DNA from: Haliotis asinina
Lineage: Eukaryota; Mollusca; Gastropoda; Lepetellida; Haliotidae
Assembly (NCBI RefSeq): GCF_037392515.1
Contig: NC_090291.1
Span: forward strand, 20,562,001 to 20,626,000
DNA length: 64,000 nt
Direction of reading: 5' to 3'
Part shown: in pieces, positions 50,801 through 62,800 of the stretch
How the letters are laid out: every line of letters starts with the position of its first letter
Numbering within the stretch: position 1 is the first letter of the stretch
The notes under the pieces: model-generated
Databases searched by the model: none
Seen by the model: only the letters and a program-made list of their open reading frames with translations
What the model was told of the DNA's origin: nothing
Made by a program: the position numbers and the translations under genes

Positions 50801-53800
50801 ATTTCGTTGTCTGTGACATCATTAAACAACTGAACCAGACTGCAGTGAAGAGGGTCGTCACACTTGCTTACCATGTTTTACTGCACAAATGTGTACTGCA
50901 CAAATGTGTACATGAATAAATGGATAACAAGGAATGATTACACTCAAGCAAGCGTGTCGTATGCACTCTTGTTCTTCTGACTGTGGAATGGAGATGGTGT
51001 TCTTGTAACACCTCACCCAAACACACCCCTTGCTTCTTCGATCATTGCATGCATACTAGTTTAAATAATGAGAAGAAACAAGATATATTTTGATGTGGTT
51101 CATGTTAGAGTCTCTTTTGTTCCTGTATGTGATTGATTTGTTTGATTAAAAAATAATATGGATTATGTCTCTAAACTAGGTTTTTTATGTCCAGAGGAAT
51201 TGTGTATCCTGTGGAGAATAAATATTTTGACAACGATTTGAACATGATTAGATACATTACTGTGACATAAAAATCTGAAAGAAATTGGAGGACATTGATT
51301 TTTGTGGCATGCATGGGGTTTACTGACTGATGTCAAGCCTTCACTGTGAACCATTCCTAATATGACTAAGTCACATCGTCACCATTTAGATTGATCAGCA
51401 GTGTGAAGAACATGGCCCTACTTAATTACAAACTGTTGCCATGGTGATTTGGGGAATGCTGTGAGAAGTATTTCCCAGCTTGCAGTGTCGTATTGGATTT
51501 CACTGAATTTCAAGAACTGAGCGTACAGAAATTGTACAACATAAATTACCACATTTGTTGAACAATGAGGCAAATTTCTTTTTCTTATGAAACTAATAGA
51601 CACATTCTTTGTCATAACACAAGTTAGTTTCTTTAGTAGATGTTTTTTTCTGTATTAGATGTATTTTTCAAGACATTTCGACATATATGTCTTATTGTGA
51701 CAGGCTCTAGGAGCTATCCATCCTCGATATCTCCTGGGTATAGCGGTGTCCATATGTTTACGGAAGTGACCTCACAAACCACGCTCACTCATACATGGGT
51801 AGGCAGAAAGCCACAATGGCTGATGATAACGATGGCAACCGGTGTAGCGTGAAAGGCAAAGAATGGTCGGATTATGTACTTAAGATTTTATTTCTATCTG
51901 ATAGACACCCCAGGTCAGCTCACCCTCGAATCTATGAAAGCCTTCAAGTCACTGAAAGCATATGAATATGTGGAAAGTGGACACCTTTTTCTGATACAGT
52001 ACCACAATGTCGATGGCAAATCACCTCTGTGTTTGCTGGATGTCTGCTAAGAGAAAATTATGTTTGTGAGATGACTGTTCAAGTTACATACTGGATTGTT
52101 AGGAATAAAGAATATATTGCTGATGTCTACCACAAGTGTGTCTGGAAAGTTTTGAAACCACCCTGTTGATGAGATTAGCATAGATCAAGGCTGCTTTTGT
52201 ATGTGTTATTTGTAAGTAGGAATTAATGTGATGACATGATAACTCAATGGCATTTAAAGACTTAGCTTAGATCAAAGCTACTTCTTTATCTGTTTTCGTA
52301 AGAAGGCAAAGCTGTGATGATGTGGTCACTCAATGCCATTGAAAGACTTTTGAACTGTAGATGCATGTGTTGTTATAGTTGACAAGGAAGGTTTGGAGTG
52401 GTGTTTATGTAACATGTATGACTGGCAGGTGAGGCAGATTAGTCACCTTTCCTGATTATATCATTGATTCTGTGACAACATGTAAGCAAGGAAACAGGAT
52501 GTGAGGGATTATTTGTTTAAAATTTGTATTGTTTGAAAGAAATGCGAGACAAACACTTGGGAGTTTTTGCATTACATTTTTGCTTAAAAAACGAAGATTT
52601 GCAGTATTGGGCCAGAGTACTGAAGTATGAAATCTGGATATTGTGAATATGATACTTTGCACAAATGTTTTACAAAGATAAAGGTTGTGTACTTGTCTAA
52701 TTACGCAACACACCAAAAGAAAAAGAAATACAGACCGGGAGGAGTTGTTACGTATGAAAAGTCAATGATCAAAAGTATGCAGTTTGTGTGGTTCTCTCGT
52801 GTTTATGTTTAACTTCTGCCTACCGGAAGTACTCGGGCGCACCACGTGATCAAAACACTGACGTCACCGTGGTCTGTCCTATATGTTCCAGTAAGTCTCA
52901 ACTACACCCTGGATGCATCTACAGCTCTGCCAGATAAATTTATTACCTCCCTCCCTTGACTGTCTTTTGATCCAGTCAGGTATCTACGCTGGGAAGTTGA
53001 GCGAACCAATCACAACTCACTTTCGTTTTTTTAATTATCTAACTGATTATACTTGGCAACAGAAACCATGCAGAGATTCTCTGGAAGAGGTAGAAGGCGT
53101 TCTTGCATATGTTGTTTTAATGTTTCGGACCTGTCAATTTGTTTGTATGATTTCTGGAACGCACTGCGAGCAAACCTTCGCAATTGCGACCACTACCTTT
53201 GTTGACACTGGCAAGCTCGGTTATAACAGCGGCCTAGCTGATTGGCTACTGTGAGAAGGCGGAGCCAGCAAAGGGAGGTAATAAATTTATCAGGCAGAGC
53301 CGTAGATGCGTCCAGGGTATAGTGGAGACTTATCGGAACGTATACCCTGGAGATATCGAGGATGGGAGTGACCTTGATTCGATGGTCTTCATATTATGGT
53401 TGATTGCACTTTATTGTATCCTGCATTGCACATGTGGATTTCTCGCACAGAATCACTCATTAATAAAGTACAGTTGTTTAACATGAATATTGGTGAATCA
53501 GGCATGCTTTGCCAAAGCAAACAAAACTCACAAAAGAATATTCAAGATCCATGTGATCTGATTTGTTATAGTGATCCTGCCTAAAATTGCAACCTCTGCA
53601 CAGATCCTCAGGTATTGTGAAATGCTATTGATTCACCTCCCTTGATAACTGATGTCAGGTATTCAAGAAAGTTCATAATAAAGTCACTCATTCTAAGGAT
53701 GTTAGGGGCAACTATCAAGGTTCCTAGGTATATGGTGCCAACATGACACATGATCCTATATACTGACAGTGATTTTCAGGGGATCTTAAAGTACCTTGAA

Positions 53801-56800
53801 GTGCAACAGTCTGTAGTTTAGTTATCAAGTTACATGATAACAGGCATGTGCTTTGTGAGTTTTATCTACATAAAATGTATGTACAAATTTATGGGAGTTG
53901 GGGAGATTTGTCATCTCTTAATAACTCTTCTTTTGTTAATGTTAGAATTCTTCATGAGTGTCTAATGCAAAAGTTTAAACTTTCTACCATTGCATTTTTA
54001 TCAGAAACCAAGTTGTGATGATCATTTGCCCAATAACAAGAGCCATACTTAACAATGGCAAAACAATGCTGATAGTTTTATGCTACTCAAAGAAGTTAAT
54101 AAAGGCTGGCTTGTTCAGAAAACAACTACTTTGGGGGTTTCGTTGATAGAACGGTTGACCACCTGTAGGACTATTCTGAGGCTATTGCTGTCCAGAGTCA
54201 TTCCTAAGCAGTATTTAGGACCAAAACAGCACTCTAGAATGAGTCACTTGCTTTATTTTTAACTTATGCACTTAATAGTTATGTTATCAGTGCATTACCC
54301 ATTACAGATCAGCATGATGCCATGATACCAGAAACTGCCAAGATCCTCTCATGTTCTTCATATCTGTACAACCTTTGTAGATCTCTCAGGTTTATAGAGC
54401 AGGTGTATCATATGTTTTAATTAGGAATTAAAATCTGTGATTTCAGGTAGCCAGGGGTAACTGTTTTCTCAACATTGAGAATGGCCCCCACCGAGGAACC
54501 ACCTGTGTTCTCTATGCCCTGAAGAAATTTACAGGGGGTCTTGGTGATGATGACGACAGGGAAAAGGGGGATAACTTCACATGGAAAAAATATTTTACTC
54601 AGGTACGTCACAGGGGCCTTGTGAGAAAGTTTCTATTAAGTTTCTTAGGTTTTGAGACCTACCTTTGACACTTAGTTTATCTGAGTGTAATATGGTATTC
54701 AGAACAATTAGTTATTTGAACGCTGCCAGCATCAAACCCATTACAGTATGTGTGGCCTGATAAAACTAGGAATTTTGAAAACAGATATTCAAATATTCTG
54801 TCCCCACTGAAGAAGCCACTGGGGAGGCAGCACATCTCAGCTGCACTGTGATTTGTTGTATATGTATGTTTTCAGCCAAAAGAATCTACCTCTAATGTTG
54901 TGGCCACAAGAAAAGCCAATGGAGAGGCAGCACATCTCAGCTGCACTGTGATTGGTTGTATATATATGTTTTCAGCCAATAGAATCTACCTCTAATGTTG
55001 TGGCCACAAGGAAAGCCAATGGAGAGGCAGCACACCTCAGCTGCACTGTGATTGCTTGTATATATATGTTTTCAGCCAATAGAATCTACCTCTAATGTTG
55101 TGGCCACAAGGAAAGCCAATGGAGAGGCAGCACACCTCAGCTGCACTGTGATTGGTTGTATATGTATGTTTTCAGCCAATAGAATCTACCTCTAATGTTG
55201 TGGCCACAAGGAAAGCCAATGGAGAGGCAGCACACCTCAGCTGCATGATGATAGATGGTGAATATGTTCTTTGTGGAGGGTCCAAGAATGTTCATCTACT
55301 ATTCAGGAGAAAATGTGAGTCTCAAAACCATTGTTAGAACTACCAGTTATTGTTGTTGTGATTTAAATTATGGATTTTATTTTGTACAATCATTGACTGA
55401 TACATGATTGGTTATATATCATGATGTATGGCTTGTGATACTGCAGACATTGATATACAACAGCAAAATAATCTGATGATCAAGAGCTCAAATCTCTGGC
55501 TTTCATCTTTGTCTGCAAGTGTCTTCTGGTTTTCTTTCAAAACTATGCAGTCATGATGTGATATAACTGGAACATTGTTCAAATGGATGTGTAATCCAAC
55601 TTGCTTGCTCGCATGCACGCATGCACTCACCCAAGCATCCACACACCCAAGCACCCACACACCCACACACCCATGCACTCACTCCCTGGATGTAAGTTCA
55701 TATCAGACTCTACATCTGATCTGTATGATACTTTTTGGACCCGTGAAGGTCCCGGGGTAGATTAGGCCTTCAGCAACCCATACTTGCCATAAAAGGCGAC
55801 TATGCTTGTCATAAGCGGGGACTAACGGGATCGGGTGGTCAGGCTTGCTGACTTGGTTGACATATGTCATCAGTTCCCAATTGCGCAGATCAATGCTCAT
55901 GTTGTTGATCACTGGATTGTCTGGTCCAGACTCGATTACAGTGGACTCTGCCAATATTGGCCTCTGTAAACATCGGCATTCTTTCAACAATGGCACAGAG
56001 TTTCAGTCCCGGCAGAAATGCATTTAATTATCATATAGAAACATCTGTAAACATAGGCTTCTGCCTACTCTGGATATCGGCATTGCTTCAGTCCCAACAA
56101 ACAAATTGTTGTGAAAACAAGTCTGTGAAAACTGGCACATGGAAGACAGCGCAACCCTTTAATGCAATTAGGTCCAAATGATGTAACAACACAATTCACG
56201 GTTACTACCCGAGATTATTCAGAAAGTGTCAGTTAGTGTCTTGTTAATTAGTGTGTGATACGTGTCCCTTACATAGAGTGATGAATAGTGGGCAGTTTGA
56301 CTGTAAACACTGTAACAACACATTTCCCGATATCATTCAGAAACGGGAAATGTCAATCAGTATCTTCTTAACTAGTGAGAGGTATGTGTCACATACATAG
56401 AGTAATTAGGGGGGTATTTAAGGTAAAATCGTATAATGTCAGTAGTATAACAGTCAGTATTGCCAAAATGTCTCGGCCCGCAAAATGTGCAAGATGTGAG
56501 TTGACACTTCAACAAAAAGTGCAGCTGATTTGATAAAATGCCACGACCCACACAGAAAGCATTAGCATCAACATACAGAATAGGCAGACAGACAGTGTCT
56601 GATATTTTGAAGAGGAGAGGTGAATACATTAAGAAGTTTGAAATTAACATGAACGATCAAGAGACAGTACGACTTCCGTTGTGCGTCGGCGTCATAAGGC
56701 AAACTGCCTATCCCGGCACTTTGTCAAAACCAGCATTTTTGTTTGGTCCCGAGAGATGCCGATGTTGACAGAGTCCACTGTATTTACAGACCGCCGCCAT

Positions 56801-59800
56801 ATAGCTGGAATATTGCTGTGTGTGGTGTAAAACTAAACTCACTCACTCACTCACTCACTCACTCACTCACTCACTCACTCACTCACTCACTCACTCACTC
56901 ACTCACTCACTCACTCACTCACTTTTGGTTTCAGTGGATATCAAACGTTACCCCGAGGATCGATTCCGTATTGCACGTGAAGTGTGTACTACTGTCATGG
57001 ATGTACTGGATCAGATGGAGGCTATAGACAGACAAAGGTGAGGTCATCCAGGTATCCATGACAACAAGTTCACAACAGATTCTAGCAACTTTGGCTCTTA
57101 ATTATGATGCTCAAGTCCACTAGTTGCATGGATTATTCAAGATCAGAATGAACATTTGAGAAAGATCCTATAGGATTCATGCACTTCAAAAGTCATACTA
57201 ATTAAGATGATTTGAGACCATAATTGTGATGGGTTGTGGTTCAAAACACTGGTGACATTGCTGCTTGTTTAAATATAGAAAGAACAGTATAGAATTTCAT
57301 GATATATTATGCTGATGTATATGTATTCTGAAGATCCATGACATTGTATATGTATTATGAAGATCTTCCTTAGACCAAATCTGTCATCAGCATTTTTGCA
57401 TTATATCATTGTACAAACAATATTGATCTTTTTAAAACAGATCAATTTGGCATTATGATTCAAATGAAATGGCAAGCTACTCAGGAAGGTCACTCAAATT
57501 ATTAAGTGTACTGCTTGCTGTATTATGTCTGCCTGACATTTCAGTACTGGGTTGATAATGAAGTAATAATTGAAGAACATGGTCCCAAGCTCACTGCACA
57601 ATGGTGACAGGATATATATATATAATATATGTCAGTATTTACTCAGTCTCTGTTATAACGTCTGTTATAATGGCTACATCACTTAATAGCAAAAGGATAC
57701 AAGTGCAGTCCACTCTGTGATTTGAGGACACTTCCCATCAACTGATAATCATCTCCTGGTTCATGTCTTCAACATTTCAGTAAACTGAACAGTGGTTTTC
57801 CTTGATTTAAGATTATTCTATTCTGTTCAATTTCCTTGACAGGCATTGACATTAATCAAATGGGTACAAGCTACAATATCCTTGAAAATATATGGACTAA
57901 AGCTTTGTATCATTTTAGATTTACATGTCACAGACACTTAGCTAAAACTCCTGACATTATTACAGTGAATGTAAGCTGCAATAAATGGGAAAATAGCTAT
58001 GTCTTGTTTTAGATTTCCATGTCACAGGCACTAAGCTGAAAATCCTAGATACAGTTTGTGCTCATATTGAAATGAAACCTTCTCCACCTACTCCCCTGCC
58101 CTTGGTGTCAGTAGTGAGTGACCCAGCATTCTAGCTGTTCTTAGCTCTCATTCCAGAGTATTTCCTGGTGTCATTTAGTGAGTGACTGCAGCATCATAGC
58201 AGTCCTTTACTCTTACACCAAAGTATTTTCTGGTATTTCAGGTTGCTACAGTTCCTGTGTTTGAGTCGGTACACAGCGGTATTTGAGATACTCGCCCCAC
58301 ACCATCAGCATGTAGAAGACCTCTCCCATTTACCAGGGTAGGTTGCCTCAGTGGGCCTTGACACAAGTAACTGAAGCTCCCATTTACCAGAATAGGTTGG
58401 CTCAGTGGGCCTTGACACAAGTAACTGAAGGTCCCATTTACCAGTGTAGGTTGCCTCAGTGGGCCTTGATACACGTAACTGAAGGTCCCATTTACCAGGA
58501 TAGGCTGCCTCAGTGGGCCTTGACACAAGTAACTGAAGCTCCCATTTACCAGTGTAGGTTGCCTCAGTGGGCCTTGACACAAGTAACTGAAGGTCCCATT
58601 TACCAGGATAGGTTGCCTCAGTGGGCCTTGACACAAGTAACTGAAGGTCCCATTTACCAGGGTAGGTTGCCTCAGTGGGCCTTGACACAAGTAACTGAAG
58701 GTCCCATTTACCAGGGTAGGTTGCCTCAGTGGGCCTTGACACACTTGACACAAGTAACTGAAGCTCCCATCTACCAGTGTAGGCTGCCTCAGTGGGCCTT
58801 GACACAAGTAACTAAAGCTCCCATTTACCAGGATAGGTTGCCTCAGTGGGCCTTGACACAAGTAACTGAAACTCCCATTTACCAGTGTAGGCTGCCTCAG
58901 TGGGCCTTGACACAAGTAACTAAAGCTCCCATTTACCAGGATAGGTTGCCTCAGTTGGCCTTGACACAAGTAACTGAAGGTCCCATTTACCAGTGTAGGT
59001 TGCCTCAGTGGGCCTTGATACACGTAACTGAAGCTCCCATTTACCAGGATAGGTTGCCTCAGTGGGCCTTGACACAAGTAACTGAAGGTCCCATTTACCA
59101 GGGTAGGTTGCCTCAGTGGGCCTTGATACGCGTAACTGAAGCTCCCATTTACCAGGATAGGTTGCCTCAGTGGGCCTTGACACAAGTAACTGAAGGTCCC
59201 ATTTACCAGTGTAGGTTGCCTCAGTGGGCCTTGATACACGTAACTGAAGCTCCCACTTACCAGGGTAGGCTGCCTCAGTGGGCCTTGATACACGTAACTG
59301 AAGCTCCCATTTACCAGGATAGGTTGCCTCAGTGGGCCTTGACACAAGTAACTGAAGCTCCCACTTACCAGGGTAGGCTGCCTCAGTGGGCCTTAACACA
59401 CGTAACTGAAGCTCCCATTTACCAGGTTAGGTTGCCTCAGTGAGCCTTAACACACATAACTGAAGGTCCCATTTACCAGGGTAGGTTGCCTCAGTGAGCC
59501 TTAACACACATAACTGAAGGTCCCATGTACCAGGTTAGGTTGCCTCAGTGAGCCTTAACACACATAACTGAAGGTCCCATTTACCAGGGTAGGTTGCCTC
59601 AGTGGGCCTTGACACAAGTAACTGAAGGTCCCATTTACCAGGGTAGGTTGCCTCAGTGGGCCTTGACACAAGTAACTGAAGGTCCCATTTACCAGTGTAG
59701 GTTGCCTCAGTGGGCCTTGACACAAGTAACTGAAGGTCCCATTTACCAGGATAGGTTGCCTCAGTGGGCCTTGATACATGTAACTGAAGGTCCCATTTAC

Positions 59801-62800
59801 CAGGGTAGGTTGCCTCAGTGGGCCTTGACACACTTGACACAAGTAACTAAAGCTCCCATTTACCAGGGTAGGTTGCCTCAGTGGGCCTTGGCACAAGTAA
59901 CTGAAGGTCCCATTTACCAGGATAGGTTGCCTCAGTAGGCCTTGATACATGTAACTGAAGGTCCCATTTACCAGAGTAGGATGTCTCAGTGGGCCTAGAT
60001 ACACGTAACTGAAGGTCCCATTTACCAGGATAGGTTGCCTCAGTAGGCCTTGATACATGTAACTGAAGGTCCCATTTACCAGAGTAGGATGTCTCAGTGG
60101 GTCTTAACACACATAACTGAAGCTCCCATTTACAAGAGTAGGTTGCCTCAGTGGGCCTTGACACAAGTAACTAAAGCTCCCATTTACCAGGATAGGCTGC
60201 CTCAGTGGGCCTTGACATAAGTAACTGAAGCTCCCATTTTGGCAGAGTTATGAGCAGCCAGACATATTTGATCTTCATAGATCTTGTAGTAAGAAAAACG
60301 TGTCATAAAGCAAATAGAAATTATGCTTTGTACTTTTCTATATAAATTTATATTACTTCAGCTTCATCATGTTAGAAAAACTTACCCTCACAAACAAAAT
60401 ATTGCAAAGAATGGAAGGGGGATCATAGAGTAAAGGTGTGATGATCAAAGGCAGATAATTAAATTATTTTGCATCAGTTTAAGATTACCCCAAACATATT
60501 CAAACAATACATAAGTATTGGTTTAACTATATGCCTACACAAGATATATATATCGTGTGTTTTGATCTGCCAGGCCCCAGCTACAGTTTATTACATGGAC
60601 CAGTACAGACCTTGAGCCACCCTCTGACTCCCAGCTGTCAACACTCCCTCCACATGTTGGTATTGAGGTCAGTGTCACTCATCATTCAGTAGCAGTAAAA
60701 TGGCTGTCAGTATCTGCATGGGACATCGTTTAAGTGTATAATGTAAGAGTATCAAATTTTAGGGTGTTGTCATTCTTGTTTGTAGTTTACATCATTCTGT
60801 TTCACTGGGCTACATTTCACAAAGCTACGACTGTTGTTAGTCAGTGTTACTGTAAAACAGGTACAAATGTTATAAGAAACGCATACAAGAGCTTTGTGTA
60901 GCGGGGTCCTGGTCAAAAACAGACTTTAATCAGATTTCTGCTCTAACCATCCAAGTCAGCCATCTCCCCTTATAAACATATAGAAAATTCACCTTAAAAT
61001 TGCAAGTTCTTCCCTGCTTTAAAAAACATGATGATGTCTTTTGATCAGATCAGCTGACGGAGACTGAGTATTTTTGTGAAGAAACAAACACATGTTTGTC
61101 AGTTTCATATGATGCCCATCTCTACTGATTATACCACCCTCCGATGTTGGTGTTGTGATAACCCTGTAAAATAGCACATCCTAGTCAATAGTTTGAGGAT
61201 ACTTTGTTGAATCACAGGAGTTGTATGATTATAACTAATGACTGCATTGGTGTTTTCCTTGTCTAATAATGAGAGTAATAATCATATTTCATGTTCCTGC
61301 TGAAACTGTTTCAGAAGTATGCTATGTTCTTGTTTATCACAGATTGCCCGTGCTTTAGGTTTACAAACTGTTGAATATGAACTCATAGCCCCAACAGCAG
61401 TAGAGAAAAGAATGATTGAGGTAAGGAAGTGAACTTTTATAGTGCATCCTGCAAGCAAGTGGAGAATTTCAGATGACAACCTGGCATGTTAGGATAGTAT
61501 TGAAATGACATGAACAAAAGTTGATATGAAGATGAGACCATATATTGAAAGTAATATATTTGTTCTAAGACAAAAATAGAAAATCATACCCTCAGATGAT
61601 ATAATGTTCAGAAATAATGGTTGCTAAGTGATCTTACCCAGTTTTGAAAAGTGGGATCCTGAGAACTTCTAGCAACCTGCTATGTTTGTGAAAGGTGACT
61701 TAATGAATTATGAGTTCTGGTTTGGTGACTTGGTTCCATGATCATGTGAATAATTGCTCATAATATCAATCACTTGATAATCTGGTGGACACTTAATTAT
61801 TTACACGCAGCAGCCATAACTGGACAGATTTGATCAATATTACCAGTTTCATAATATTCCATTTCATTTGCCACCTGTTTTCAGATCCGCCAAGGTTACA
61901 ACTACGAAGGGGAAGTCCTCTATTTCCTTGACTCGTCTAACTGTGTCATTGGGCTGTTGAAAAAGAAAACTATATGGTAAGGTTGTTTTCAAACTTCACA
62001 GTAGTAAGTTACAGACTCACAAGGAGGCATCAAGAAGCACTCATTTTCTGTAAATGTATTGATATTTCTCATTACATGTTTAAGAATCCTGCTGCCTGAT
62101 TGGCTGGTCAGCTGGTATGTTTAAAGAATCTTGCTGATTGGCCACTTGCTGTCTTCATAAATCTCTTGCTTGTAGAATGGCAATTGTCCATGTCTCCTCT
62201 TCATAGGCAGATCCGTAGCGGGGTTGCAGGGGTGCACAGACACATGCAGTCTTTTGTCCTGAAAGTTTATTAAATGACCATTGAAACTCACCTCCACTTT
62301 CTCAATAGTATGCAACCCCCTTTCTCAAAAAGCCGTGTCTGCCCCTGCACTTTGATTATACTGAAAGTCCAGTAGCAGTCACATGATAGGTCAAACTAGC
62401 AAAAACAACCAAACTGAAACAATCTATATAAACTTGTGAGAACTTGTTACTTACATGTGTCTCTTCCCTTCTGACATTAGCGACATATGCATCTTGTGTG
62501 TGTATTCCAGGTATATCATCTGCAGAGCTACACGTGAGAAGGTCCGAGTCGCATGTCAACTGGCAAAGAAAAACCCAGACACCTTTCACATATCTCGTTC
62601 AATACAGAAGGTAGAATATTGACTGCTTTACATGTTTTGTGTAACTTTTTCAAACAGCCTTATCAAACAGGACTTTTATGGCAAAAAGTGAGGCAACTTC
62701 TGTTGGAGTAAAAGGCTCTCAGATACCTTATTGTTAAGCATCAACATCTATGGATCAGTATGATATGAGGATAGACGTACATGCTCATGTTGTTTATTAC

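Larger units (their letters stand above)
46128..54446. other. Long second intron of the RNA ligase-like gene
   Basis: This 8.3-kb intron has no recognised exon. It holds a SINE head (47.5 kb), a family-2 SINE (48.9 kb) and the inverted-end element at 51.7-53.4 kb. The rest is AT-rich without a repeat that I recognise. Confidence 0.6.
55740..56922 (+). repeat. SINE, family 1, split by a DNA transposon, with long CTCA tail
   Basis: The head and middle occupy about 55740-55938 (CAGCAACCCATACTTGCC, GGGATCGGGTGGTCAGG, TGATCACTGGATTGTCTGG, CCAGACTCGATTA). The 3' part resumes at 56781 with TATTTACAGACCGCCGCC, CATATAGCTGGAATATTGC and AAACTAAACTCACTCACTC. The CTCA/ACTC run (about 56831-56922) is the tail. 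Removing 55939-56780 and one TA restores a continuous SINE. Confidence 0.93.

Noticed and set aside
58238-60164. Open frames of up to 369 codons on both strands encoding 18-residue repeats
   Set aside because: They are a by-product of the 54-bp minisatellite, whose period is a multiple of three. They exist in several frames at once and the region is an intron of the ligase gene.
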